Shown here: in pieces, positions 11,201-19,832 of the stretch
Layout: every line of letters starts with the position of its first letter
How positions within the stretch are numbered: position 1 is the first letter of the stretch
DNA from: Pseudomonas simiae
Lineage (GTDB): Bacteria > Pseudomonadota > Gammaproteobacteria > Pseudomonadales > Pseudomonadaceae
Assembly (NCBI RefSeq): GCF_900111895.1
Contig: NZ_FOKB01000004.1
Coordinates: 372,001 to 436,000 of the forward strand
Length of the DNA stretch: 64,000 nucleotides
Direction: 5' to 3'
Made by a program: the position numbers and the translations under genes
The notes under the pieces: generated by a model
What the model was told of the DNA's origin: nothing
Seen by the model: only the letters and a program-made list of their open reading frames with translations
The model's database searches: none

Positions 11201-14200
11201 ACATGGTGCTCGGCCTCGACCTCCAGCAAGTTGACGCGCATCAGCGGGCCATTGACCAGGTCGAACGGACGCTGGATTTCCTGCGCCACCGCGTGCTCGA
11301 TCGCCGAGGCCACGACCCGCTGGCGTTCGATCGGCATCGCCAGGCGCGGATGAATCACTTGCCAGGTGTGCTCGCCCTCTTCCACAAAGGTGGTGCGCAG
11401 CGGCTCATGGCGCTGCACCAGAACCTGGAACGCCTGCTCCAGCGCCGCGACGTCCAAGCGTCCGCGCAGATGCAGTGCACTCGGCACGTGGTAAGCCGCG
11501 CTGGTCGGGTCCAGTTGCCAGAGGAACCATTGGCGCTCCTGGGCGAACGACAGCGCCAGCGGCTGGTCCCGCGTCACCGCCACCAGCGGCAGCGCCGGGG
11601 CGGTCTGCAACCCGGCGCAAGCGACTGCGAACGCTTCCAGCGTCGGTTGTTCGAACAGTGCGCGCAACGGCACTTCCAGCTTCAGGTCATGACGCACCCG
11701 CGAGACCACTTGGGTCGCCAGCAACGAATGGCCGCCGCGTTCGAAGAAGTGGTCGTTGAGGCCCACCTGTTCCACTTGCAACACTGCTTGCCAGATGAGG
11801 GCCAATCGCGATTGCAGGGGATTCTGCGGCGCCAGGTAGGCCTGGCGCGCTTGATTCAGGTCCGGCGCCGGCAATGCGCGACGGTCAAGCTTGCCGTTGT
11901 TGTTCAACGGCAAGGCCTCAAGGATGACCCATTGCCCCGGCACCATGTAGTCCGGCAGGGACTGGCGCAAGGTGGCCGCCAATGCTTGCGGGTCGAGCGT
12001 CTGCGCCGTAACGGGCACCACATACGCCACCAATTGCGTGCCCGTCGCGCTCGGTTGCGCGATGACAGCCGCTTCACGCAACGACGGCAAGGCTTGCAGG
12101 CTGGCTTCGATCTCGCCCATTTCCACGCGGAAACCGCGAATTTTCACTTGATGGTCGATACGCCCGACGTACTCCAGCGCACCCGCCTCGTTGTAACGGG
12201 CCAGATCGCCACTGCGGTAGAGCCGTGCACCCGGCACGGCGGAAAACGGGTCCGGCAGGAAGCGCTCGGCGGTCAACGCCGGGCGGTCAAAATAGCATTG
12301 CGCCAGGCCGTGCTCGGCGCCGATGCACAGCTCGCCCACGCCATCGCTGGCCAGCAGTTCGAAACCACTGTCCAGCACATACAAGGCACGGCCTTCGATG
12401 GCCCGGCCAATCGGCACGCCAAACGCATCGCTGGCGTCCGCCAACTGGCAGTCGTGCACGCTGGACACGACGGTGGCCTCGGTGGGCCCGTAGGTGTTGA
12501 CCAGGCGCACGCCGCCCAGACCGGCAGTGTGCCAGGCGCGCAGCCCTTCCACCGACATCGCCTCGCCACCCACGTGGACCTGGCCCAGGTTGCCCAGGGT
12601 GCGTCGGTCGACGGCGCATTCCTTGGCGAGCAGATACCAGTACGCAGCCGGCAAGTCCGCCAGGGTCACGCCCTGCTCGACGATTTCGCGGGCCAGTTGC
12701 CCGGCATCCCACAGCTCATCGCCGCGCATGATCAACGCCGCGCCCACACACAGCGGCGGGTAGCATTGCTCGACGAAGCCGTCAAAGCTGAACGTCGCAA
12801 ATTGCAGCACGCGATCAGAAGCACTCAAGCGGCTGTAAGCCTCGGCGCTGTCGCAGAACTGGCTGAGGGCGGCATGGTCGATAGCCACCCCCTTGGGTAA
12901 CCCAGTCGAGCCGGAGGTGTAGATCACATAGGCCAGGTCGGCAGCGGCGGCATGGTTGGCGGGAGGGGTCGACGGGTAGTCGGCCAACTCTGCGCCCGAC
13001 GCGGTGAAGTCCAAACGCGCCAGCCCTTGGGGCAGTGGCAGGTCGGCCAGCAGCCCGGTTTCGCTGAGCAGCAGGTCCAGGCGGCTGTCCGCCAGCATGT
13101 AGGCCAGGCGTTCGGTCGGATAGTTCGGGTCCAGCGGCACATAGGCGGCGCCGCTTTTGAGCACCGCCAGCAGGCTGACGATCAACTGCGGGCCACGTCG
13201 GGCCGCCAGGCCGACGCGCTGGCCTGGGCCAACACCCAGCGCCAGCAGGCGATGGGCAAGACGGTTGGCGTGGTCATTCAGCTGTGCGTAGCTCAGGCGC
13301 GCGTCGCCCGCTTGTACCGCCAGCGCGTCAGGCGTGGCGGCAGCTTGGGCGGCGATACGCTCGTGCACGCGCAGCTGGCGCGGGGCGGCACCGGTCGCCC
13401 GGCTATGAGCGAGCACGTCGCGGTGAGTAGCGGCGTCGAGCAGGCGCAGGTTGCCAAGCGGTGCCTGGGCGTCTGCGAGCATCTGCACCAGCAGGTGATG
13501 CAGGTTGCCGCTCAGTCGAGCAACCTGCTGCGCGCTGAATCGGGCCTGGTCGTAGCCGAACTCCAGGCGCAGGCTGGCGCCCAACTCGATCCCCAGCGTC
13601 AGCGGATAGTGGGTCTGCTCATGGTTGTGCAGGCGTCCGAACGTCAGGCCGGCGGGCGCGCCTTGTTTCAAGGCTTCGGCCACCGGGAAGTTTTCGAACA
13701 CCAACAAGGTGTCGAACAACGCAGCGCCCTGCTGCCCCGCCCAGCCCTGGATGTCGTAGAGCGGCACATGTTCGTGGTCGCGCAAGCTCAGGTTGAGCGC
13801 TTGCAGTTCGCTCAGCCAACCGGCCACCGACAGCGCTGGCGAGGCCGCGCTGACAATGGGCAGCGTGTTGATGAACAGGCCCAGTTGCTGTTCGATTCCC
13901 GGCAACGGTGCCGAGCGCCCCGCGACCGTGGCGCCAAAGGCCACGCAGTCCTGCCCGGTATAGCGCTGCAGCAACAAGCTCCAGGCGCCTTGAAGCACGG
14001 TGTTGAGGGTGACTTTGTGGCGGCGGGCAAACTCGCCGAGGGCACGCGTGAAGTCGTCGCCCAGCAGCACCTGATGCTCAGCCATGCCTTTGCCTTCGGT
14101 CGGTACACGCAGCGCCTGCGCCAGCAAGGTGGGCGTTTGCAACGGTGCCAGAGTGGCTTTCCAGAACGCTTCGCCCGAAGCTTGCTGATGCAGCCAACCC

Positions 14201-17200
14201 AGGTAATCGCGGAACTGCCCCAGCGGCGCTGGCACGGCGTGCCCGGCGTAATGAGCGATGACCTCACCCAGCAACTGCGCGTTACTCCAGCCGTCCATGA
14301 GGATGTGGTGGCTGGTGAAGATCAGGTGCCAGGCCGTACCGGCACCGCGTACCAGCATCAGGCGAAACAGCGGCGCTGCATTCAGTGTGAAACCTTTCTC
14401 GCGCTCGGCCACGGCGAGCGCATCGCAATCGGCGTCGATGTCTTCGATCACATGCAACTGCACATCGACCTGGCGCTGGATCACCTGATGGGCGCTGTCC
14501 AGGCCAAGCCAGTGGAAGCTGCTGCGCAGGATGTCATGGCGGTCCAGCGCGGCTTGCCAGGCACGGCCGAACGCCAGCAGGTCCAAGCCTTCGATGTCCA
14601 GGCGCAACTGGTTGATGTAAGCCTCGGCCTCAGGCTCATACAGGGTGTGGAACAACATGCCCTGCTGCATCGGCGACAATGGGTAGAGATCGGCAATCGC
14701 CGGCCCGGCGATGGGCAAGCCGTCCAGTTGCTGCTGGGTCAGGCGTGCCAGAGGGAAGTCCGAAGGCGTGACCTGCCCCGCCGGCGTGGCGCAACAGTGT
14801 TCGATCAGGGCCTGGAGTTCCGCCCTGTAGTCATCGGCCAGGCGCTGGACCGTCGCCACGTCGAACATCTCGCGACTGAATCCCCACTGCAAAGCGAGTT
14901 CACCGCCATACACCTGCCCTTCCACGGTCAGCCAGTTGGCCAGCGGCGCCTGCGGGTCCTGGGCCTGGCCACTGCCCTGGGTAGCCGGGACGAACAGCGC
15001 CGACTCATTGAACTGGCGGTCGAACTGGCCCAGGTAGTTGAAGGTGATGCGTGGCGCGGCCAAGGCTGACAACGCTTCGCGGGCGTCAGGCGTGCCGAGG
15101 TAGCGCAACAGGCCGTAGCCAATGCCTTTGTGCGGCACGGCGCGCAGTTGCTCCTTCACCGATTTGATCGCCGCCGACAGATCGCCATCGGCGTGCAGGC
15201 GCACAGGGAACAGGCTGGTGAACCAGCCGACGGTGCGGCTCAGGTCAACCGTGTCGAACAGGTCTTCGCGGCCATGGCCTTCCAGCTGGATCAGCGCGGC
15301 GGGCTGCTCGCTCCAGCGGCTGATGACCCGTGCCAACGCGGTCAGCAGCAGGTCGTTGACCTGGGTGCGGTAGGCCGCCGGGGCATCTTGCAGCAGTTGC
15401 CGAGTGTGTTCGGCACTGAGACGGATCTCCAGCAGGCTGCCCAGGCGATTTTGCAGGCCGCCCTGGGGGTTGTCGCACGGCAGATCGGCACTCGCGGTCT
15501 GCGCTTGCCAATACGGCAGTTGCTCGTCCAGCGTCTGTGCATGGCGCTGCAACTGCTGCGCCCACAGCTGGTAGGCGCTGGTCTTGGCTGGCAACGCGGC
15601 GTTGCGATAGGCCTGTTGCAAGTCTTCGAGCAGGATGCGCCACGACACACCGTCCACCGCCAAGTGGTGCACCACCAGCAGCAGGCGCTGGGTGCCGTCG
15701 GCCATCACGGCCAGGACCGCGCGCAGCAGCGGGCCCTGTTCGAGGTCGAGACTGCGTTGCGCCTCGTCGCACAGCGCGGCCAACTCGGCCTCGTCAGCAA
15801 CCTGGGATTGCCACAACGACGCGGTGGCAACCGGCTCGGCGTGAGCTTGTCGCCAACCGTCTGCCTGCTGCACAAAACGCAGGCGCAGGGCGTCGTGGTG
15901 GTTGATCAACCGAGTCAAGGCGGCCTCTAGGCGCGCGGGCTCAAGGGCTTCACGCGGGGTCAGCAGCAACGACTGGTTCCAGTGTTGACGCGCCGGGATC
16001 GCCTGCTCGAAAAAGCTGTGTTGGACGGGCGTGAGGATCACCTCGCCGGTCACCGGCCCCTGATCGATAGCAGTCGCCTGCTCGAAGGTCGCCACCAGCG
16101 CCAGGCTGCGCACGCTCTGGTACTGGAACAGGTCCCGTGGGCTGAGGCGAATACCCGCCTGGCGCGCACGGCTGACCACCTGGATGGAGATGATCGAATC
16201 GCCGCCCAGTTCGAAAAAGTTGTCGTCCAGGCCGACCTGTTCCACACCGAGCACATCGCTCCAGATCGCCGCCACGGCTTTCTGCAGGTCGTTTTCCGGG
16301 GCGACAAAGGCCTGCTGTGGCGCGACATCCGGCAATGGCAGGGCCTTGCGGTCGAGCTTGCCGTTGGCGGTCACGGGCAACTTGGCCAGGGGCACCATAT
16401 GGCTGGGCACCATGTACTCGGGCAGGCTGCTGAGCAGCCAGGCTTTGAGGTCGACCGGCGCAGTGTCCTCCAGCACCAGGTACGCCACCAGTTGCTTGCC
16501 ACCCTGCACCAGCACCACGGCTTCGCGCACCGAGGGGTGTTGCATCAGGCGTGTCTCGATTTCACCCAGCTCGATCCGCAGGCCGCGCAGCTTGACCTGG
16601 TGATCGAGACGGCCAAGGTATTCAATCACCCCGTCGGCCCGCTGACGCACGCGGTCGCCCGTGCGATACAGACGCGCGCCGTCACCGAAGGGGTTGGGCA
16701 CAAAACGTTCTGCGGTGAGCGCCGGGCGCCGATGGTAACTGCGGGCAAGGCCAATGCCGCCCAAGTAGAGTTCGCCGCTGACGCCAGCGGGCACCGGGTT
16801 GAGCTGGGCATCGAGCACGTAGGTGCCGAGGTTGGCGATTGGACGGCCGATGGGCACGCTGTCGGCGCCTTCGTCGACGCAGGTCCAATGGGTGACGTCG
16901 ATGGCCGCTTCGGTCGGGCCGTAGAGGTTGAACAGCCCGGCCTGGGGCAACTTGGCAAACACTTGCAATTGCGCATCCAGCGGCAAGGCTTCGCCGCTGC
17001 ACACGATGCGCTGGAGGCTGGTGCAGGCCTGCACGCCCGGCTCATGAATAAACGCCTGGAGCATCGAGGGCACGAAGTGCAGCGTGGTGATGCCGTGCCG
17101 ACCAATCGTCTCGATCAGGCGGGCCGGTTCGCGATGCTCGCCAGGGGCCGCGACCACCAGGCGTGCGCCGGTCATCAACGGCCAGAAAAACTCCCACACC

Positions 17201-19326
17201 GAGACGTCGAAGCTGAACGGGGTTTTCTGCAGGACCGCATCGCGGGCATCCAGACCGTAGGCCTGCTGCATCCAGCACAGGCGGTTGACCAGTGCGCGAT
17301 GACTGTTACCGGCACCCTTGGGCTTGCCGGTGGAGCCCGAGGTGTAGATCACGTAGGCCAGGTTCAGCGCGTGAAGGGGGACGTTTGCCGACTCGGCATT
17401 GTAGCCATCGAGCCAACTGGCAGGCTGGCCCAGGGCAATCACCTGGATACCCTCGACAGGCAGCACTGGCAACAGGCTGTGCTGGCTGAGCAACAACTGA
17501 ATGCCACTGTCCTCGATCATGTAGGCCAGGCGTTCCTGGGGATATTCAGGATCCAACGGAACGTAGGCGCCACCCGCCTTGAGAATGGCCAGCAGACCGA
17601 CCACCATTTCGATGGAGCGCTCGATGCAGATTCCGACCAGCACGTCCGGGGCTACGCCCTTCTCGCGCAGGGCATGGGCCAGCTGGTTGGCACGCGCATC
17701 CAGCTGGGCGTAGGTCAGCGTCGTGGTGCCGAACACCAGCGCCGGCGCGTCGGGCGTGGCCTGCACTTGGTCTTCGATCAGGTGATGGATGCCGCGCTCG
17801 GTCGGGTACGCCTCGGCGGTCTGGTTCCACGCGTGGACCAGCAATTGCTGTTCATCTGCGGCCAGCATCGGCAACTCGCCGATACGCTGCGCGCCGTCCG
17901 CCACCATGGCCTGCAACAGGCGGATCCAATGCCCGGCCATGCGCTCGATGGTCAGCGCGTCGAACAGGTCATTGGCATAGGTCAGCGCGGCGTGCAGGGT
18001 GCCGGATTTTTCATAGGTGTCGAGGGTCAGGTCAAACTGAGTGGTGCGGCCCTGCCACTCCACCAGGGCCAGCTCCAGGCCGGAGGCGGTGCTGACGTTT
18101 GCAATGTCGGCCACCACTGGCTGGTGGTTGTACATGACCTGAAACAGCGGCGTATGGCTGAGGCTGCGCTCGACCTTGAGCGCTTCCACCAGCCGCTCGA
18201 ACGGCAACTCCTGATGAGCCTGGGCGCCCAGTGCGTGTTCCTTGATGCTTTGCAGCAGCTCAGTGACAAGGGTTTGCCCGGTCAGCTCGGTGCGCAGGAC
18301 CTGAGTGTTGACGAAAAAGCCGATCAGGCCTTCGACTTCCGTGCGGTTGCGGTTGGCGATCGGCACGCCGACGCGGATATCGCCCTGCCCGGTGTAACGA
18401 TGCAGCAGCACGTTGAAGGCACCGAGCAACAGCATGAACAGGGTGACGTTGTGCTTTTGCGCACAGGTGCGCAATTGCGCGGCCAGCTGCGGGCTGATCG
18501 CAAAATCATGGCGCGTGCCCTGATAGCTCGGCATGGCCGGGCGTGGGCGGTCGGTGGGCAGCTCCAGCACCGGGTGCTCATCACCCAGGCGCGCCTGCCA
18601 GTACTCCAGCTGACGCGCCTGCTCGCCGGCTTCGAGCCAGCGGCGCTGCCACAGGGCGTAGTCGCTGTACTGGATCGGCAAGGCCGGCAATTGTGGGGCC
18701 TGGCTGCGCTCATGGGCGTCGTAGCAGCGGATGAACTCGTCGATCAGCACGTTCATCGACCAGCCGTCGGAGACGATGTGGTGCAGGGTCAGCAGCAACA
18801 CGTGCTCCTGGGCGTCGAGTTTGAGCAGTTGCACGCGCAGCAGCGGGCCGTTTTCCAGGTCGAACGGCAGCAGCGATTGACGGGTCGCAGCGGCGTTGAC
18901 GGCCTCTTCACGCTCGGCGAGGGCCAGGTGACTCAGATCGAGTTGCTCGACGGTCAACGACGTGTCGGCCGCCACCTGCAACAGGCGTTCATCCGCCTGG
19001 CGCTGGAACACGGTGCGCAAGGTTTCGTGGCGCGCAACCAGGCTGGCAAACGCCTGCTCCAGCGCATTAAGGCTCAACGCGCCCTTGAGCCGCACGGCAC
19101 CCGGCAGGTTGTAGGCCCCGCTGGCCGGGTCCAATTGCCAGAGAAACCACATGCGCTGCTGCGCGTAGGACAGCGCCTGGCGATCCTCAACTTGCACCCC
19201 TGCCGGAATCGGAAACCGGGAAAAGTCCACGCCTTCTTTCTGCAAGGCCTGCAGGAACAGTTGGCGTTTTTCCAGGGGCAACCCGATAAACCGGCGAGCA
19301 AGTTTCAAGGAGTCTTCAGCATTCAT
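5287..19326 (-). CDS. pvdI: Pyoverdine-type non-ribosomal peptide synthetase, C-A-T-E / C-A-T / C-A-T / C-A-T (4679 aa)
   Basis: Four-module cytoplasmic megasynthetase. Module 1: C (HHIVSDG near residue 182), A (TSGSTGKPKG near 659), T (GGDS near 1039), epimerase (HHLAVDG near 1218, EGHGRE downstream). Module 2: C of the type that follows an epimerase (HHILMDG near 1672), A near 2136, T near 2530. Module 3: C near 2715, A near 3185, T near 3556. Module 4: C near 3741, A near 4221, T near 4610, then a short acidic tail. Hand-read codes: A1 DVWHVSLID (Ser), A2 DGEDHGTVV (Lys), A3 DILQLGLIW (Gly), A4 DGEVCGGVT (not recognised with certainty). With the next gene this gives D-Ser-Lys-Gly-X-Lys-X, matching the Ser-Lys-Gly-FoOHOrn-Lys-FoOHOrn-Ser pyoverdine I recall for P. 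fluorescens ATCC 13525 and SBW25. A GTG at 19359 is open in frame, but ATG 19326 gives the N-terminus MNAEDSLKLARRF that I associate with pyoverdine synthetases. There is no thioesterase. A PvdS-like promoter lies upstream. Confidence 0.93.
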   Translation of the reverse strand: MNAEDSLKLARRFIGLPLEKRQLFLQALQKEGVDFSRFPIPAGVQVEDRQALSYAQQRMWFLWQLDPASGAYNLPGAVRLKGALSLNALEQAFASLVARHETLRTVFQRQADERLLQVAADTSLTVEQLDLSHLALAEREEAVNAAATRQSLLPFDLENGPLLRVQLLKLDAQEHVLLLTLHHIVSDGWSMNVLIDEFIRCYDAHERSQAPQLPALPIQYSDYALWQRRWLEAGEQARQLEYWQARLGDEHPVLELPTDRPRPAMPSYQGTRHDFAISPQLAAQLRTCAQKHNVTLFMLLLGAFNVLLHRYTGQGDIRVGVPIANRNRTEVEGLIGFFVNTQVLRTELTGQTLVTELLQSIKEHALGAQAHQELPFERLVEALKVERSLSHTPLFQVMYNHQPVVADIANVSTASGLELALVEWQGRTTQFDLTLDTYEKSGTLHAALTYANDLFDALTIERMAGHWIRLLQAMVADGAQRIGELPMLAADEQQLLVHAWNQTAEAYPTERGIHHLIEDQVQATPDAPALVFGTTTLTYAQLDARANQLAHALREKGVAPDVLVGICIERSIEMVVGLLAILKAGGAYVPLDPEYPQERLAYMIEDSGIQLLLSQHSLLPVLPVEGIQVIALGQPASWLDGYNAESANVPLHALNLAYVIYTSGSTGKPKGAGNSHRALVNRLCWMQQAYGLDARDAVLQKTPFSFDVSVWEFFWPLMTGARLVVAAPGEHREPARLIETIGRHGITTLHFVPSMLQAFIHEPGVQACTSLQRIVCSGEALPLDAQLQVFAKLPQAGLFNLYGPTEAAIDVTHWTCVDEGADSVPIGRPIANLGTYVLDAQLNPVPAGVSGELYLGGIGLARSYHRRPALTAERFVPNPFGDGARLYRTGDRVRQRADGVIEYLGRLDHQVKLRGLRIELGEIETRLMQHPSVREAVVLVQGGKQLVAYLVLEDTAPVDLKAWLLSSLPEYMVPSHMVPLAKLPVTANGKLDRKALPLPDVAPQQAFVAPENDLQKAVAAIWSDVLGVEQVGLDDNFFELGGDSIISIQVVSRARQAGIRLSPRDLFQYQSVRSLALVATFEQATAIDQGPVTGEVILTPVQHSFFEQAIPARQHWNQSLLLTPREALEPARLEAALTRLINHHDALRLRFVQQADGWRQAHAEPVATASLWQSQVADEAELAALCDEAQRSLDLEQGPLLRAVLAVMADGTQRLLLVVHHLAVDGVSWRILLEDLQQAYRNAALPAKTSAYQLWAQQLQRHAQTLDEQLPYWQAQTASADLPCDNPQGGLQNRLGSLLEIRLSAEHTRQLLQDAPAAYRTQVNDLLLTALARVISRWSEQPAALIQLEGHGREDLFDTVDLSRTVGWFTSLFPVRLHADGDLSAAIKSVKEQLRAVPHKGIGYGLLRYLGTPDAREALSALAAPRITFNYLGQFDRQFNESALFVPATQGSGQAQDPQAPLANWLTVEGQVYGGELALQWGFSREMFDVATVQRLADDYRAELQALIEHCCATPAGQVTPSDFPLARLTQQQLDGLPIAGPAIADLYPLSPMQQGMLFHTLYEPEAEAYINQLRLDIEGLDLLAFGRAWQAALDRHDILRSSFHWLGLDSAHQVIQRQVDVQLHVIEDIDADCDALAVAEREKGFTLNAAPLFRLMLVRGAGTAWHLIFTSHHILMDGWSNAQLLGEVIAHYAGHAVPAPLGQFRDYLGWLHQQASGEAFWKATLAPLQTPTLLAQALRVPTEGKGMAEHQVLLGDDFTRALGEFARRHKVTLNTVLQGAWSLLLQRYTGQDCVAFGATVAGRSAPLPGIEQQLGLFINTLPIVSAASPALSVAGWLSELQALNLSLRDHEHVPLYDIQGWAGQQGAALFDTLLVFENFPVAEALKQGAPAGLTFGRLHNHEQTHYPLTLGIELGASLRLEFGYDQARFSAQQVARLSGNLHHLLVQMLADAQAPLGNLRLLDAATHRDVLAHSRATGAAPRQLRVHERIAAQAAATPDALAVQAGDARLSYAQLNDHANRLAHRLLALGVGPGQRVGLAARRGPQLIVSLLAVLKSGAAYVPLDPNYPTERLAYMLADSRLDLLLSETGLLADLPLPQGLARLDFTASGAELADYPSTPPANHAAAADLAYVIYTSGSTGLPKGVAIDHAALSQFCDSAEAYSRLSASDRVLQFATFSFDGFVEQCYPPLCVGAALIMRGDELWDAGQLAREIVEQGVTLADLPAAYWYLLAKECAVDRRTLGNLGQVHVGGEAMSVEGLRAWHTAGLGGVRLVNTYGPTEATVVSSVHDCQLADASDAFGVPIGRAIEGRALYVLDSGFELLASDGVGELCIGAEHGLAQCYFDRPALTAERFLPDPFSAVPGARLYRSGDLARYNEAGALEYVGRIDHQVKIRGFRVEMGEIEASLQALPSLREAAVIAQPSATGTQLVAYVVPVTAQTLDPQALAATLRQSLPDYMVPGQWVILEALPLNNNGKLDRRALPAPDLNQARQAYLAPQNPLQSRLALIWQAVLQVEQVGLNDHFFERGGHSLLATQVVSRVRHDLKLEVPLRALFEQPTLEAFAVACAGLQTAPALPLVAVTRDQPLALSFAQERQWFLWQLDPTSAAYHVPSALHLRGRLDVAALEQAFQVLVQRHEPLRTTFVEEGEHTWQVIHPRLAMPIERQRVVASAIEHAVAQEIQRPFDLVNGPLMRVNLLEVEAEHHVLVITQHHIISDGWSMQVMVDELVALYQGQAELPALPIQYVDYAQWQRDWMAAGEKQRQLDYWRTRLGTEHPVLELPLDHPRPALQSHRGARRQVQLDNALVAELKALAQRQEVTLFVLLLASFQTLLHRYSGQSRIRVGVPIANRNRLETERLLGFFVNTQVLQADVHGQMAFDQLLAQVKQQALDAQAHQDLPFEQLVEALQPERSLSHNPLFQVMFNHQDNLRAAPLQLPGLDLQAVDWAGHSTQFDLNLETEESAEGLWASLTYATDLFDATTVERLAEHWQNLLRAVVNDASQAVDELAMLSAPQWQQMVEAWNDTSVDYPRERCVHTLFEARALAQPDALALQFKGQALSYGELNRRANRLAHRLIAAGVGPDVLVAVHVERSLDMVIGLLATLKAGGAYVPLDPQFPADRLAFMLEDSRARVLLTQSHLDGSLAHPQGVQVLMVEADDNAAEHDPQVNVTPEHLAYVIYTSGSTGTPKGVMVRHEALCSFTCGMAGTLDIGADARVLSLTTFSFDIFALELYVPLTVGATVLLSGQELALDPEAIIDLVHSQCANVLQATPSTWRMLLESPRAQLLRGIKCLCGGEALPSDLAQRLLDLQGPLWNLYGPTETTIWSAAHRLHEAQPLVGRPIANTALFILNAGLTPSPVGAAGELLIGGVGLARGYHERPALTAERFVPNPYGAPGERLYRTGDLARYRADGVVEYIGRVDHQVKVRGFRIELGEVEACLREQAGIREAVVLADNDRLIAYLVSSAPDAPEVYKAALRERLPDYMVPAHLMFLDSLPLTPNGKLDRKALPAVDAALLRTGHVAPVTPREQQVAAIWADVLDLPQVGLDDHFFELGGHSLLATRVVSRVRQALALEVALKTLFEHPLLGDFVQALGEEGVVAPALLKADRRQPLPLSYAQERQWFLWQLDPHSTAYHIPSALRLHGQLDLGALQRSFDTLLARHESLRTHVRQDAAATVQVIEDSGLIEIDLADTDEASLKARVAEVVAQPFELLRGPLLRVKLLRLAADDHVLVLVQHHIVSDGWSMQLMVEELVQLYAAFSQGHMPDLPALPIQYADYALWQRNWMEAGEKARQLAYWQAQLGGVQPVLELPFDFLRPAVQSHRGARLGIELQPQLLAGLRRLAQGAGVTLPMVLLASYQALLHRYSGQEDVRVGVPIANRNRLETEGLIGFFVNTQVLKADIHGQMSVVQLLQQVRQRSLEAQAHQDLPFEQLVEALQPERSMSLSPLFQVLFNHRVTSAAHHLQRLTELDVEVLSWDEGVAQFDLALDVEESQATLRASLNYATDLFAPATIERMAGHWQNLLQAMVADQQQPISQLNLLGQDEQHHILQLWDQTDAGFSAKRLVHELVADRARENPDAVAVKFDAQTLSYGELDRQANRLAHALIARGVGPEVRVAIAMPRSAEIMVAFLAVMKAGGVYVPLDIEYPRDRLLYMMQDSRAQLLLTYTRALQQLPIPDGLDCLAIDRTEEWAGFSDTAPQVKLDGDNLAYVIYTSGSTGMPKGVAVSHGPLVAHIIATGERYETSPADCELHFMSFAFDGSHEGWMHPLINGASVLIRDDSLWLPEYTYQQMHRHHVTMAVFPPVYLQQLAEHAERDGNPPKVRVYCFGGDAVAKASYDLAWRALKPTYLFNGYGPTETVVTPLLWKARKGDPCGAVYAPIGTLLGNRSGYVLDAQLNLQPIGVAGELYLGGEGVARGYLERPALTAERFVPDPFGKPGSRVYRSGDLTRGRPDGVVDYLGRVDHQVKIRGFRIELGEIEARLREQDNVGETVVVVHEGPTGKQLVAYVVPADTLLADESEFRDSLRRALKTHLPDYMVPTHFMFLAQMPLTPNGKLDRKGLPEPDASLLQQAYVAPETELEQQIAAIWADVLRLPQVGLNDNFFEVGGHSLLAIQITSRVQAELGLEVPLLEVFQTETLRAYVQAAATFRAGSAEDFDDLRDFLSELEAI

Positions 19327-19381
19327 TTCTTGGAGTCCGGAGCAATAGGCAGGAAGCACAAAGGCACGTCGTCCCTATAAA

Positions 19382-19406
19382 ACGAACCGGAGAGGGAAAA
19401 ATTAGC
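19382..19406 (-). promoter_or_regulatory. Candidate PvdS (iron-starvation sigma) promoter
   Basis: Read on the minus strand, GCTAATT (19400-19406) is followed after 15 bases by CGT (19382-19384). The pyoverdine iron-starvation box is a TAAAT-type -35 element, about 16 bases, then CGT, so this has one -35 mismatch and a spacer one base short. It would start transcription roughly 45 bases upstream of ATG 19326. Assigned by eye from consensus and gene context. Confidence 0.5.
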
Positions 19407-19536
19407 GGGGGGATGAGAGGCGCAAGGCGAGGTGTCATCAAGGGTTACATCAGTCTCAGGAAGACCGCACAACGTCGGGCTAGCATTGACGAACACCACT
19501 TTTTGCAACTGAATTTAGTTACACGCAGGAAACGCC

Positions 19537-19808
19537 GTGCCCAAAACAAGCTGCTCGCCAAACTGCTCGATGAGCACATGGCATTTACCTGGCCCGAACT
19601 CGTCACGCTGCTGCGTCGACTGGGCTACTACCTCATTACGTGCCAGTCCCTGGGCCACACACCGGAGAAGCCTTGCAAGGGCTCCTTCAATGTCCGGGTC
19701 GGCCATGACCTGCACTTGGCGGCGGCCCTGGCGGCGACCCGCAAGAAACTGACCCTCAATGACCTGACTCGCCAAGCCTTGAGCGATTTTCCGCACCACC
19801 ACAGTGCA
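19537..19808 (+). pseudogene. hicA-hicB toxin-antitoxin remnant (internal deletion plus frameshift)
   Basis: The frame reading KLLAKLLDEHMAFTWPELV, then LLRRLGY, matches the N-terminus of a HicA-family toxin. Without any gap it passes into YLITCQSLGHTPEKPCKGSF and NVRVGHDLHLAAALAA, the C-terminal part of a HicB antitoxin with its ribbon-helix-helix-like end. The rest of HicA and the N-terminus of HicB are missing, so the two genes appear fused by deletion. A plausible start GTG 19537, with AGGAAA upstream, is one base out of frame with KLLAK; one extra A in the run at 19543-19546 would restore it. The frame runs past the expected HicB end with no stop. The HicA catalytic region is absent, so I expect no toxin activity. 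Confidence 0.7.
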
Positions 19809-19832
19809 GACACTTGCCCAGCGATAAGCCGA

